From contig NW_018344160.1 in the NCBI RefSeq assembly GCF_002099425.1, positions 1,054,001-1,118,000 of the forward strand: a DNA stretch of 64,000 nucleotides. Direction: 5' to 3'. A model generated the notes under the pieces. That model was given only the letters and a program-made list of their open reading frames with translations. It had not been told where the DNA came from and did not search any database. A program made the translations under genes and the position numbers. Below, piece by piece: positions 12,330-25,800 of the stretch. This stretch comes from Phascolarctos cinereus. Its lineage: Eukaryota; Chordata; Mammalia; Diprotodontia; Phascolarctidae. How positions within the stretch are numbered: position 1 is the stretch's first letter; the number at the start of each line of letters is the position of its first letter.

Positions 12330-14690
12330 ATTTAATCATTCAACCCAAATTAGTAAAAGATATATTACATTTAGTTCTATATCAAGACATAACAAACATT
12401 TTAAAAGATCATAAAACATAGTAAAAGCTTTATAACCATAAAAACTAACTTTGAAAAGGTTCATTAACTAAAAAAATGCAGTCCCTCCAGAAATGGCAAC
12501 ATATCTTTTTGGCTTTTTACATCACTTTCCTTGTTTTATAGATGGTCTACCAGTTTCAGTTGCTTGTTGTTTATTTCAACAGAGATGACTTTGGGGATCC
12601 AACTAGGACTGCAGGAAATATGAGTAAGGCACAGTAAAATAAAAATGCAAATCAAGTAATATTATTTTACCATTATTTTAAATTAACTTCTCTTAAAATC
12701 AAATATGTGTAAAGCGTGTGTATAATATTTATCCATATTATGTAGTGGACAAGGAAAATTATTATTACATTACAATTTTATGAATTAAGAAAATGTTTTA
12801 AAGTAAAAATCATTTGGAAATTCTGAATACTCAAGAAAAAGTTAAAAAAAAACATAGACTAATTTTCAGTATAGAGATTAATGGACTTACTAAATACTCC
12901 ATGTAATTAAGCCAGCATATAGCTGGGTCTGAATTTTTTCCATGTAAGCCTTTCAAATCTGACCTAAACTGATCATATGTTGACCTTCATCTCTTTGCTG
13001 CTCTCAGCTTAAGTCATTGCTCTGGAGTCCAGGAAAAAATACTCAATTCCTATTTGTACTCTTATTCATAAGCCTATGTGCAGCTACTTAACCAGCAGAC
13101 TAAGAGAATTTCTGGGACCTATGGGTTATATAGCTGCTAACAACCAGAATGAGAAGGCTTTAAATGAAAGTCTATTCTTCTGATATATTGATCATACTGG
13201 TGCAGGGGTGTTTAGTTTTACATTAAAAGGTCAGTTTGTACAATGTTATACATAATGTCAGATTTTCAAAAAATCTAACGTGGGGTTATCATGAAAGACA
13301 AAATACAGCTCAGAGGGCAAAGATACTCACCCATAATTTTATTGCAGCCTTTGAACTATCAATAGCATAGTCCTGTAATAACAATATGCATAAGGTACCC
13401 CAAAATAACACTTTGATTACGGAAAATTTTAAATTAAGTCAATAAGGTACATTCATTTCTAATTGTTCTAGAGAGAAACATATCATTTTAAACAGGTCAT
13501 AGATATATAGCCCCTTATACTACTACAATCTCCAATTTTCATCTTTTTGACATTTAGGTCAAGATAGTAAAATGAACAGTGAGAAGAAGCAATATAGCCC
13601 ATGTATGCTCAATGTCAGCAGAGTGGTAAGAAATTTGAGGAGAAAGGTTAATATGGTCAGTTGAAAGAGACAGAGAAGTTCTGTCTTTCCTGAGCTAAGC
13701 ATTAGATAGCAATGTAACATCCAAGGAGAGAAAGCAGCATAATTCAATGCAAAATTTTGTTTTACTAACATATAAAGTGCTGTAAAATGCTATTAAGGGG
13801 ATCAATCTTAAAAAAAGAATAAGATGAATAGAATATTCTCTATACTATAATTGAAATGCTTATTTATTTGAGGTGAATCACCTCTTCAAAGGCAGACCAT
13901 TTGGCGCCATAGATAGGTGAGTTCTAGTTTTCCAAAAAAAAAAAATCATCTTGTCCTATTTCATCAAGGGTTTGGAGGCACAATATTTATGCACTACAAA
14001 ATGATAAAAATAAATAACCTTAATAGCCTGTGACTTAATTCACATATTGCACAACCAAGAGAACATAGTCATTAAGTTGTAATGATTTAAACACTTCAAT
14101 AGAGATTTAATTTTAAAAATTTGAATTCCTGTTTTCTATAAAAATGCTGGCATTACTTTACTTAGTCTATAAAATGAATCTTTGTGGGTATCTGCTGGAA
14201 ATATTTCTGTAATTAAACTGATATGTCAATATCATTTTAATTATATTTATTTTTCTCACATGATGAACTTTAGCAGTGACCATCTAGCTAGTACCTCTGA
14301 ACCTGTTTTATCATTAAATTCAAATTAACTTTAATTATATTGTCAAGGTCTCTTATACTTCTAATTTCCTAGATACATTAAATTTGGTGGTAATCATTTC
14401 TATTCTACTGAGAAAGAAGAAAGTCCAAAGTAAAAAATTCAAAGTTATTTTCATTTCATGTTGTCATCAGGGATTGTTTTCTTGACATGCTGTCAAAATC
14501 TAAGCAATATCATTTTTTTTCCTCAGAGTGGTACTGGAAAGACGTTTTGGATCATTTCAGTCATATGAGACATTTTATGGATTCACTATAGCTAGACTAT
14601 GCAAAGTAACATCTAAAATTTATCAAATTGTATTTATATTATCTAGCATCTCAGACAGGCAAACTCTGGAGAGATGAGACAGGGAGGGGG
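12330..14690. other. AT-rich DNA without recognisable features
   Basis: More than 2 kb with no family I recognise. Small open frames such as 13559-13771 (minus) have no recognisable domains. Confidence 0.5.
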
Positions 14691-14693
14691 GAA

Positions 14694-14745
14694 GACAGAG
14701 AGAGAGAGAGAGAGAGAGAAAGAAAGAGAGACAGACAGACAGAAA

Positions 14746-14791
<46 letters not shown>
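14694..14791 (+). repeat. (GA)n / GACA-rich microsatellite
   Basis: GA dinucleotides with a central GACAGACAGACA segment. It accounts for the Arg/Glu-rich open frame in this interval. Confidence 0.95.
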
Positions 14792-14794
<3 letters not shown>

Positions 14795-15009
14795 CTATAT
14801 CTTTAAGAAGTTCCAGAGAATTACTGCTAGAGCTGTATTAGAGCAAGGGATGCTATATGCAACTAGAAATTGAGAGTTTTTTTCCAGAAACAAAAGAGAT
14901 TAACAGATTCACAATGCAAAACATATTGGAGTGGAGGAAAATCTCAAAGAGAAACAAAAACAATCAATACTGCCTTAAAATGTGGATTAAAACCATAGCA
15001 TTGTACATA

Positions 15010-15463
15010 TGAACACCTCTACAGTATTTACAGTATATACTTTATCTCCCCACATATTCTATAAACCACTGATACTGCCCTCCTTTGCTTTTCCTCATAC
15101 AAGACACTGCACCTCCTTATTCCGAATTTTCAATGGCTATACCCCATGTCTCGATTTCCCTCTATCTTCTTCTCTTCCCCCTGGATTCCCTGACTTCCTT
15201 CAAGTCTTAGATACAATCCACCTTCTATAAGATGCTTTTGTAAATCATCTTTAATGCTTCATTGCTTCTGCTTAATGTTCATTGCTTCTGTTGATTATCT
15301 CCAGTTAATATTGTATATAATTTCTTTGCACATTGCTGTTTTTATTTTGTCTTCCTCATTATGTTCTGAGATCCTTGAATTTTTGTCATTAACTGTACTC
15401 TCAGTTCTCAGTGCAATGCCTGGTACATAGTAGAAATTTAAGAAATGTTTATTGACTGACAGA
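15010..15463 (+). mobile_element. L2 LINE 3' end
   Basis: The segment contains the L2 3' portion 'gacttccttcaagtcttaga', 'atccaccttctataagatgc', then 'gcaatgcctggtacatagta' and the terminal 'aagaaatgtttattgactga'. These are conserved landmarks of L2 3' UTRs. It is an ancient truncated copy with no coding function. Confidence 0.75.
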
Positions 15464-15582
15464 CTTATCTCCAGCAAGGTGTGGGGAAGGAAAGAAAGAA
15501 AAAAAGTACTAAAAATCTTATAAAAGTGAATGCTGAAATCTAAAACAAAATTTAAAAAAAAAATTTGGAAATTTAGGGAATG

Positions 15583-16110
15583 TCTATCAATTGGGGAATT
15601 TACCACAACTTGTGGTAAATTATTGTAATAAAATACAGTTGTACTATAAGAAATGATGAACAGGTGGATTTCAGAAAAACTTGAAAGATTTACATGAACT
15701 AATGCTCAGTGAAGTGAGCAGAACTAAGAGTATATTGTACACATCATAGCAATATTGTGTGATGAACTGTGACAGACTTAGCTTTTCTCAGCAACGAAAT
15801 GATCCAAGACAATTACAAAAGACTCGTGATAGAAAATACTAACCATATCCAGAGAAAGTACTATGGAGTTTGAATGCAGACCAAAGCATATTATTTCATT
15901 TTTCATTTTGTTCTGATTCTTCTTTCATGACATGAATAATGTGGAAATGTGCTTGATATGATTGCACATGAATAACCAAATCAGATTGCTTGCTGTCTTG
16001 AGTGGAGGGGAGTGAAAGAAGAAGAATTTAGAACTCAAAATTTTATAAAAGTGATTGTTGAAAATAATTTTTTTATGTAATTGGGAAAAAAAATTAAATA
16101 CCACTGAATT
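15583..16110 (+). mobile_element. 5'-truncated L1 3' end
   Basis: It starts in the ORF2 C-terminal region ('tctatcaattggggaatt'), continues through 'ctataagaaatgatgaacag', 'gctcagtgaagtgagcagaa' and the 3' UTR ('gtttgaatgcagaccaaagc', 'gattgcttgctgtcttg') and ends in an A-rich tail near 16100. A second short L1-like tail precedes it at about 15500-15570. Confidence 0.8.
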
Positions 16111-16559
16111 CTTTAAAAGAAAGAATGGGTGAATAGATCTTGTGGTCAAACTTCTACTGTTATTTTTTTCTCCATGTCCCTATATGTTTAGCATATACCA
16201 GTACAGTTTAATAAGCACGGAATCTGGCAAATGCCCCGAGAGTCTCTCACATTCTCTCCATGTGGAGAGTTTAGAAAGCCTTCTGTGAAGGTTGTGATAA
16301 CATGTAATGGGAGCGCTTCAGCAAAACTGTGGAGCAAGTCTAGACATTCTATAATGGTTCTGGTTAACTAATCATAGAAGTAGGAGGTCTCTTCAATTGC
16401 TTAATAGCTGGAACTGCAGTTTTCATCACCCACTCATTATTTGGCCTGAAATATTCTCCAGGGTGCTCTGTTCCTAGATGAACTTCACTGACAGGGTCCA
16501 TTGAGAGACAGTGCTATTAATGAGAGAGTTAACATAAAACATTATATTCTAATTTACAC

Positions 16560-16695
16560 TATAGTTGTTTAGGCATTTATCCTATCTCTTCCAGTCGCTC
16601 TCTAAGAGTAAGGCTATGACATGTCATCTTTATGTCCTCAGGACCTAGAACAGTATCCAATATATAAAAGGTGCTTAACAAATATCTATGAAGTG
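16560..16695 (+). mobile_element. L2 LINE 3' terminal fragment
   Basis: 'tttatgtcctcaggacctag', 'aacagtatccaatatataaa' and 'ggtgcttaacaaatatctat' follow the L2 3' end pattern (gcacagtgcctggcacatag..gcttaataaat). Diverged and partial. Confidence 0.5.
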
Positions 16696-16774
16696 AGTAT
16701 TAAGTTCCTTCCATACCATGCCTTACTCTCGGTATTGAAATGATGCATCCTTCAGACTATAACTAGAATTTATA

Positions 16775-17010
16775 CCATACTTTAATATTTTCAAAGTGCT
16801 TTACAAATATTATCTCATTTGAGGCTCAGAAAAACCCTGGGAGGCAGATGCTATTATTATTCAAAATTTACAGATGGGGAAACTAAGGCAACCACTAGTT
16901 AAATGACATGTCCAGGGTCATGTAGAAGGAAAGTGTCTGGGACTGCTTTTGAACTCAGGTCTTCCTGACTCCAGACCCAAAAGTCTATTTACTGCTTCAC
17001 TTATCTAACC
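16775..17010 (-). mobile_element. CORE-SINE, antisense
   Basis: Antisense SINE with 'caaagtgctttacaaatatt', 'acagatggggaaactaaggc', 'tgtccagggtcatgtagaag' and 'gaactcaggtcttcctgact'. It combines a MIR-type CORE with the marsupial tRNA-like head; the subfamily is not certain. Confidence 0.75.
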
Positions 17011-17194
17011 TGAGACTTAGCAATGATTTTACATCCATGTCCACATACTTGAGTACTTTTATCAACCTTACCTAATTTCATGCATCAATTGACATTTACT
17101 CAAAAAATTATTTGGTATATAAGTAAAACACAGTAGATGGTACTGAGGGAGGTAACAAATATCCCTAAAATCATCAACATTATCTTTGCATACA

Positions 17195-17395
17195 ATGCAG
17201 CATGGTGTTTTGAAAAACAAAATGCTATGTTAGATATCAGAGAAATAATGTTTACGTCCTTGCTCTACTCATACAACCAGCACGATCTTAGGCAAGCAAT
17301 TTAACTGCATAGATCCAATCTTAGTTTCCTCATTTGTAAAGTGTTTGAACCAAATAATCTCCAGTGTCTTTCCAGTTCTAAATCTTTGATAGTTC
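17195..17395 (+). mobile_element. MIR-like CORE-SINE, plus strand
   Basis: 'tcttaggcaagcaatttaac', 'tagtttcctcatttgtaaag' and a tail 'tgtctttccagttctaaatc' follow the order of therian CORE-SINEs. Strongly diverged. Confidence 0.6.
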
Positions 17396-17867
17396 ATTTG
17401 CATTTAGGAAAGTTTTACAATTGACCCATCATTGTAAAACTAATTTCTTACAGAGCAGGAAACCCCAAAGGAAGCCATTATAGATATTTTGTTGAGCTAA
17501 AATATAGAAATTATTAAAAGGTAGGTAGATGAAACATAATAAAGCAAAATGCCTCTGCTGATCAATTTGCTGTAGTGTTTACAAGGGGGGTAACCTTGGA
17601 GTCAAGACGAACAAGGCTTAAGTTTTTCCCTAAAATATTGTAACAGTATCACCATGGTCATACTTAAACAATATACCAGAAATCACTCTTAAGAGCATAT
17701 TTTCCATCTTGCATAAAGAAGGAATTTCTATACTGAAAGTTCACCAGGGCCTACAGTGACCAGAGGATTACTCCCCATCAAAATACTTCATAGTTAAACA
17801 CTTTTAATTGTCTCATATTTATCTTGAAAAGACATTATTATATGATTATGGTATAATTTGCAAGCAT

Positions 17868-17912
17868 CTATTATTATTATTATTATTGTTATTATTATTA
17901 TTATTATTACTA
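17868..17912 (+). repeat. (TTA)n microsatellite
   Basis: ATT/TTA trinucleotide run with one interruption. Confidence 0.9.
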
Positions 17913-18019
17913 CATAAACATTAAAATTAATCTCACATATAGGTTGCATTAGCTCAACTATGTAATGCATAAATATTTATAATGTTTTTAAAAAGTGTGA
18001 TGCATCAATAAGCTACTTC

Positions 18020-18130
18020 AATTAATCAGTAAACATTTATTTATTAAGCACCTGTACTAAGTATTTGCAAATTTAAAAAGAGATGAAAGACAGTACCTGC
18101 CATCAAGAAGCTTGCAATCTAACAGCAATT
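18020..18130 (-). mobile_element. L2 LINE 3' end, antisense
   Basis: 'aaacatttatttattaagca' followed by 'gacagtacctgccatcaaga' and 'agcttgcaatctaacagc' is the complement of the terminal ~110 bases of L2. Confidence 0.65.
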
Positions 18131-18617
18131 AAAAAGAAAAAGTTTGATGTAGGGAGATATAACTTGATTATTTTCTCCTGATACATATATTTCTCTACAG
18201 TTGGGAATTCCTATTGTTCCAAAAGAATTTTTTCAGTTAGTCACAGTCTTATCATTAAATACATTATAAATTTATTTTGTTATGAATGGAGGGTTGTGTG
18301 AAATATAAAGCATTATGTAACTGTGACATAATACCATCACAAATGTATCATTGGGGAGGAAAGAGTACTGAACCAGCTTTTGTAATAATGCTATCTTTTC
18401 TGATATTTCTTTAGCTTATGAGAAATATTGCAATACAATATGCCACTAGGGGAAAATACCAAGATGATAAACATCATTAAAATCTTTTCAGATTTCTATA
18501 TTTGAATGGATCTGTAATTTAGCTCCTTCCTCCAGGATGGTAAATCCCAACTTGTTTCTACCCCAGGTCAGCTAATTATTGCCTTCACCAAAGGTGTTTT
18601 AATTCAAGAGGAAATGA

Positions 18618-18689
18618 AATTAATGGAAGTTAAGTGACTTACCCAGGGTCACACAATTAGTAAGTATCAAGTGTCTTAGGTCCAATTTT
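18618..18689 (-). mobile_element. Marsupial CORE-SINE, 3' half (outermost layer of nest)
   Basis: Antisense SINE sequence 'taagtgacttacccagggtc' and 'acacaattagtaagta', breaking off at about 18689. It resumes at 29045 with the tRNA-like head, so this SINE was split by everything between. The last bases ('tcttaggtccaatttt') are repeated in diverged form at 29045-29060 ('tcttgaggcccgattt') as the target-site duplication of the inserted element. Confidence 0.75.
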
Positions 18690-20812
18690 GTTTTTTATAG
18701 TAAACAAGTTGTGAAAGACAACATAAGAAAAAAAACTCAAGAAAAATAAAATTTTAAAAATGTATCAGTTCTTCTCTGGGAATGGATAGAATTTTTCATC
18801 ATAAGTCTTTCAGAGTTGTCTTGGATCATTGGATTGCAGGAATAGGTAAGTCATTTATGGTGATCATCTTACAATATTGTTGTTAATTTGTCCACAGCAC
18901 ATTTCACTTTGCATCGGCCCATATAAGTCTTTCCAGGTTTTTCTTAGATCATCCTGCTCATCATTTCTGATAGTACAATGGTACTGCATCATAATGACCA
19001 CAATTTGTTCAGACATTCCCTGATTAATGGGCTTCCTCTCAACTTTGAATTCTTTGCCACCATAAAAAAGCTGCTATAAAAATTTTGTATGTACACATCC
19101 TTTTCCTTTTGTTTTTAACTCTTTCGGATGCAGACCTAGTAGTAGCATTACTAGGTCAAAAGGTATAGATAGTTTAATAACCCTTAGGGCAGAGTTCCAA
19201 ATTACTCTACAGAATGGCTGAATCAGTTCAAAAATCAACCAACATGGCATCAAAGTGTTATTTCCCCCCACATTTCCACCAACATTTGTCATTTATCTAT
19301 TCTGTCCTATTGGACAATCTAATATATATGAGGTAATACATCAGAATTGTTTATTTTGCATTTCTACAATTAACAGTAAGATAATTTTTTTCATGTGGTT
19401 ATAGATAGCTTTGATTATTTCATCTGAAAACTGATTATATCTTTTGATAATTCATAAATTAGGGAATGGCTTTTATTTTTATAATTTTTACTCCATTCTC
19501 TCCATGTTTGAGAAATGAGGCCTTTATCAGAGAAAATTTCCTCAATGTTTTTCAAAGTTACTACTGTTGACTTTATTTCCATCCATCTGATTTCCCCTGC
19601 CCACAAATATTCTATTCTCCTTCTCATTTCACACTGTTCCTCCTCAAAATTGTTTTGTTTCTGACTACCCACTGCCCCAATCTACACTCCCTTCTATCAC
19701 CTGTCATTTCTCTTATTCCCTTCCCCTCCTACATTCCTGTATGGTAAGGTAGATTTCTACATCCAATTGAGTGTGCATGTTATTCCTTTTGTGAGCCAGT
19801 TCTGATGAGAGTAAGGCTTATTCACACCCCTTCACCTTTCCCCTCTTCCCTAACACTCTAAAAGTTTTTCTTGCATCTTTTATGTGAGATAATTTCCCTA
19901 TTCTACCTCTCCCTTTCTCTTTCTTCCAGGGCATTCCTCTTTCATGCCTTAATTTTACTTTTTTTAGACATCATCCCTTCATACTCAACTCACATGCATG
20001 CTCTTTATCTATATATGTTCCTTCTAACTGCTCTAAAAATAACAAAGGTCTTATGAGGTACAAATATCATCTTTCCATGTAGGAATGTAAACAGTTTATA
20101 CTTATTAAGTGTCTTGCAATTTCTCTTCCTCGATTATCTTTTTATGTTTCTCTTGAGTCTTTGAAAATCAAATTTTCTATTCAGCTCTGGTCTTTTCAAC
20201 AAGAATGCTTGAAAATCCACCATCTCATTGAATGTTCATTTTACCCCGAAGGATTATGCTCAGTTTTGCTACAAAGGTGATTATTGGCTGTAATCCTAGC
20301 TCCTTTGTCCTCTAGAACATCGTATTCCAAGCCCTGTAATCTTAATGTAGAAGCTGCTAAATCTTGTGTTATTCTGACTGTGGCTCCACAGTGTTTGAAA
20401 TGTTTCTTTCTGGGTGCTTGCAATATTTTCTCCTTGACCTGGAAACTCTGGAATTTGGTTATAATGTTCTTGGCAATTTTAATTTTGGGATCTCATTCAG
20501 GAGGTGAGTGGTGGATTCTTTCAGTTGTTGTTTTGGCCTCTGGTTCCAGAATATGAAGGCAGTTTTCCTTGAGAATTTCTTGAAAGGTGACACCTAGGCT
20601 CTTTTTGATCATGACTTTCAACTAGTCCAATAATTTTAAAATTCTGTCTCCTAGATCTATTTTCCAGGTCAATTTCTTTTCCAATGAGATATTTCACATT
20701 TGTTTTCTATTTTTTAAAATTCCTTTGATTTTGCTTTAAAGTGTCTTGATTTCTCATAAAGTTACTAGCTTAATTTGTTCCATTCTAATTTTTAAAGAAT
20801 GATTTTCTTTTA
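18690..20812 (-). mobile_element. Internally deleted L1 (ORF1 + ORF2 tail), 3' part of split copy 1
   Basis: Read on the minus strand, this is the 3' portion of an element whose 5' portion lies at 27960-29044. From 3' to 5' it has a shortened 3' UTR, the extreme C-terminal part of ORF2 (about 18760-19560), then directly the GGGA-rich segment that follows ORF1 in HAL1-like elements (about 19570-19900), then the ORF1 C-terminal half (about 20150-20812). The endonuclease, the reverse transcriptase and most of ORF2 are missing. The same joint occurs at 52830-52930 in the second copy. The element sits in a SINE and is interrupted by a full-length L1. Confidence 0.75.
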
Positions 20813-22830
20813 CCAATGTACTGAGTCTCCCTCTCTCCTCAAGAGGCATCAAAGTTGAATTCCCCTCCTGGGAGCCAAGATGGTAGAATATGAAGTAAGT
20901 TCTTCTCACTATCCCTTATTTACCTCTGAAAGCCCAGAAAATATCACCCCAGGAAAAACCCTGAAACAGCTGAATCAGTAGAAAGATGTGGTGCAGCAGT
21001 CTGGTAGCCCAGGAAGCTTGTAGGATTAATGGGAAAGGCCCCTCTAGCCCTGGGGGATGGGGAGCAGTACTGAAGAGAGGTGTCCAGAAAGCTAGCTGAA
21101 AGCCCCAGCTCAGCATACAAGGAAGAGATCCTGAACCCCAGGTGGAGAAGAAAGCAAACTCCAACACCAGGATCCCTGAATGCCCCAGTACAGGCAGGGG
21201 AACCAGTGGAAACCTGCTCAAAAAATTACCACATGCCCTGGCACTCTACAGCAGCCAAGTATCTGAATGCCTCAGAAAAACTGTGGAAAGTTCTCCAAAG
21301 CGAAAATTCCCAGGCAGAGAAACATCTTGCAGCAGTGAAACATCCATCTGAAAGGAGCCAAAGAAAACCACAAGAAAGTCAATAGCTTGGAAAATGAAGG
21401 AAAAAATTAATTGAAGAAAATGTCTCCTTAAAAAGCAGAATTGGGCAAACAGAAAAAGGAGACAAACTCATTGAGAAGAATTCCTTAAAAAAGAAAATGG
21501 GCCAAATGGAAAAGGAGGTACAAAATGTAATAAAAGAAAACAATTTGTTAAAAATTAAAACTGGAGAAATGGAAGCTAATGACTCTATGAGAGAGTGAGA
21601 ATCAGTCAAACAGAAACAAAGGAATGAAAGAAAAATAGATGAAAAAGAATATATCACTGGTAAAACAACTGAACTGGAAAATAGGTTCAGGAGAGGCAAT
21701 TCCAAAATTATTGGTCACCTGAAAAAAACATGATGAAAAAAAGAGTCTGGACAACATCTTTCATAAAATCATCAAGGAAAATTGCCCTCAAGTCATAAAA
21801 CCAGAGTTTAGAATAGCCATAGAAAGAATCCACCAATCACCTCCTAAAAGGGACCCTAAATTGAAATCACCAATGAATATAGTAACCAAATTCAAAATTA
21901 TGAGACCAAAAAGAAAATACTGCAAGCAGCCAGAGAGAAATAATTTAAATACCATGGAAGCACAGTCAGGATTATGCAGGAATTTGCAGCTTCTACAATA
22001 AAAGATCATAGCTCATGGAACATGATATTCCATAAGGTAAAGGAGCTTGGATTACAACCAAGGATCAACTACGCAATGAAAATTAGCATTATCTTTCAGG
22101 GGAAGAGATGGGCATTCAACAAAATAGGGGACTCCAAACTTTCCTGACAAAAACACCAAATCTCAAAAGAAAATTTGGTCTTCAAATACAAGACTAAAGA
22201 GAGACATAAAAAGCTAAACAGGACAAAAAAAATAAAATGTTTTTAAAAAGGTCAAACTCTTTACATCCCTACAAGGGAAGATGACACTTGTAACTCTTGA
22301 GAACTCTATTGTTATTACACCAAAGGAGTATACATAGAGGGTGTGGGTACAAGTTGACTTTGATGTAATGATAAAAAAATCTAATCAAGTGAGTTAAATG
22401 AATGTAGGAAAGTGGATTAATCAGATCTAACTAAGGGAAGGTACTGGGAGAAAAGGAAAGGAAGAGATAGACAAGGGTAAATTACTTTATAGGAAAAAGC
22501 ATAAAAAACCTATTAAGAGTATAGGGAAAGGAGAGAGGGAGATGAGCACTGTTTGAACCTTACCCTTATCAGATTTGGCTCAAGGAGAGAATAACATAAT
22601 CAGTTAGGTATAGAAATCTAAGTTGCTCTATAGTCAATAGGAGGGAAAAGGAGGGGAAAAAAAGGGAGGTGGATTAGAAGGGAAGGAAAAAGTACTGAAG
22701 GTAAAATGGAAGAAAAGGGAGGGGGCTAATAGAAGGGAGGCAGAATGAGGGGGGCAATGGTCAAAAGCAAAACACTAGTAAGAAGGGAAAGGAAGAAAGG
22801 AGAAAGAAAAGCAAAAACAGGGGAAATAGG

Positions 22831-25800
22831 ATGGCAAGAAAGACACAGATAGTAATCATAACAGTGAATGTGAATGGGATGAAATCTCCCATAAAAGGGG
22901 AACTGATAGCAGAATGCATTAAACACCTTAATTCTATTATATTTTGTTTACAGGAAACACATTTGAAACAGAGGGACACACACAGTGTAAAGATAAAAGG
23001 CTGGAGGAGAATATATTATTCTTCAGCCAAAGTAAAAAACAAAATGAAACAAACAAACAAAAAAAAACAGGGGTAGCAATCCTGACCTCAGACAAAGCAA
23101 AAGCAAAAATAGATCTTAACAAAACTGATAAGGAAGGAAACTCATGCTAAGAGGCACCATAGACAATGAAGAAATATAATTACTGAACATATATGCACCA
23201 AATGGTATAGCATCCCAATTCTTAGAGAAGAAGTTCAAGGAGTTAAAGGAAGAATTCAAGAGCAAAATTATATTAGTGGGGCACCTCAACAACCCCTCTC
23301 TGTACCAGATAAATCAAATGACAAAATAAACAAGAAAGAAATTAAGGAGGTGAATAGAATATTAGAAAAGCTAGGTACGGCAGACCTCTGGAGAAAATTG
23401 AATGGGTATAAAAGTAATGTACTTTTTAAAAAAAAATTTATTAATTTATTTTGATTTATCAATAATCACTTCCATAAGCTTTTGAGTTTAAATATTTTCT
23501 CCCCCTTCCTCCCCACCACCCTCCTCAAGATAGCACACAATCTAATTTAGGCTACATGTATACATTCTTATTAAACATATTTTCACATTGGTGATGTTGT
23601 AAGTAAAAATTAAAACCAATAGGAGGAACCATCAGAAAGAGGAAACAAAACTCAACAGAAGAGAAAAAAAATTGCAATTCAACTTTAATAGTTCTTTCTT
23701 GTATGTGGATAGCATTTTCCATCATGAGGTGTCTGGAGATGTCTTAGATCCTCATAATGTTGAGAAGGGTCCAGTTTAACAATATTAGTCATTGCATAAT
23801 GTGGCTGTTATTGTGTACAAAGTCCTCTTGGTTCTACTCACTTCACTCAGCATCAGACCATATGAGACTTGCCAGGTTTTTCTGAAGTCAGCCTGTTCAT
23901 CATTTCTTATAGCGCAATAGTATTCCACTACATTTATATGCTACAACTTACTCAGCCATTCCTGAATTGATAGGAATCTTCTCAATTTCCAATTCTTTGC
24001 CACCACAAAAAAAGCTGCTATAAATCTTTTTCTACATGTGGGTCCTTCTCCCATTCATATGATCTGTTTGGAATATAGTCCTAGAAGTGCTATTGCTGGG
24101 TCAAAGGATATGCATATTTTTATAGCCCTTTGGGCATAGTTCCAAATTGTTCTCCAAAATGGTTGGATCATTTCACAACTCTACCAGCAATGTATTAGTG
24201 TTTCAATTTTCCCACATCTTCTCCAACATTTATCATTTTCCTGTTTTGTCATGATGGCCAATCTGATAGGTGTGATGTAGTACCTCAGAGTTGCTTTGAT
24301 TTGCATTTCTCTAATCAATAATGATTCAGATCATTTTTTCACATGAGTGTAGAGGAATATACTTTTTTTTTCTCAGAGGTTCATGGCACATACACAAATA
24401 TTGACCATGCACTTGGGCATAAAAACCTCAATCAAATTGAGAAAGGAAGAAATAAAAAATGCATCTTTTTCAGATCATTATGCAAGAAAAATCATGGTAA
24501 CAATGGGCCATGGAAAGATAGACTAAAAAATAATTGGAAAGTAAATAATCTAATTCTAAAAAATGAAGTAGTCAAACAACAAATCATAGAAACAATCAAT
24601 AACTTCATTCAAGAGAATGACAATAATGAGACAGCATGCCAAAACTTATGAGAGGCACTGAAAGTAGTTCTTAAGGTAAGTTTTATATCTGTAAATGAAA
24701 GATGAATAAAATAGAAAAAAAAGAGGTCCATGAATTGAGCATGCAACTGAAAACAAACAAACAAAAAAAACACCGGAAAAAAATTAAAAATCCTCAATTA
24801 AACATCAAATTAAAAATACTGAAAACCAAAGGAGAAACTAATAAAATTGGAATTAAGAAAAATATTGACCTAACAAATAAAGCTAAGAGTTGGTTTTATG
24901 AAGCAAAAAAAACAATAAAATAGATAAACTTATAGTTAATTTAATTAAAAAAAGAAAGAAAAATAAATTACCAGTATCAAAAATGAAAAGGGTGAATTCA
25001 CCACCAAGGAAGAGAAAATTAAAACAATATTTAGGAACTCTTTTGCTCAATTGTACACAAATAAATTTGGCAATCTTAATGAAATGAAAGAATATTTGCA
25101 AAAATATAAAATGCCCGGATTAACAGAAGAGGAAAAAAGATACTTAAATAACCCCATCTCAGAAAATGAAATGGAACAAGTCACTGAGGAACACCCTAGG
25201 AAAAAATCTGTAGAGCCAGTTTGACTAACAGGTGAGTTCTATCAAACATTTAAAGAACAATTAGTTCCAATATTATATAGATTATTTGGGAAAATAGGTG
25301 AAGTAGTCTTACCAAATTCTTTTTATGAGACAAATATAGTGCTGATACTTAAACTGGGAAGATTCCAAACAGAGAAAGAAAATTATAGACCAATTTTGCT
25401 AATGAATGTGGATGCAAAACTTTTAAACATTAGCAAATGGATTACAGCAATTTATCATGAGAATTATACACTATGACCAGTAGGATATATACCAGGACTG
25501 TAAGGCTGGTTCAATATTAGGAAAACTATCAGCATAATTGATCATATCACCAAAGAAACTAACAGAAACCACATGATCGTCTCAATAGATGAGGAGAAAA
25601 GCTTTTGACAAAATGCAATACTCATTCTTATTGAAAACATTAGACAGCATAGGGATAAATGGAGTTTCCTTAAAATAGTAAGTAACATCTACCTAAAACC
25701 TTCAGCAAGCATCATATGTAATGGGTAGAAGCTACAAGCATTTCCATTAAGATAAGGGGTGAAACAAGGATGTCCCTTATTACCACTGTTGTTCAATATG

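Noticed and set aside
14628-14873. Arg/Glu-rich open frame
   Set aside because: Translation of the GA/GACA microsatellite.
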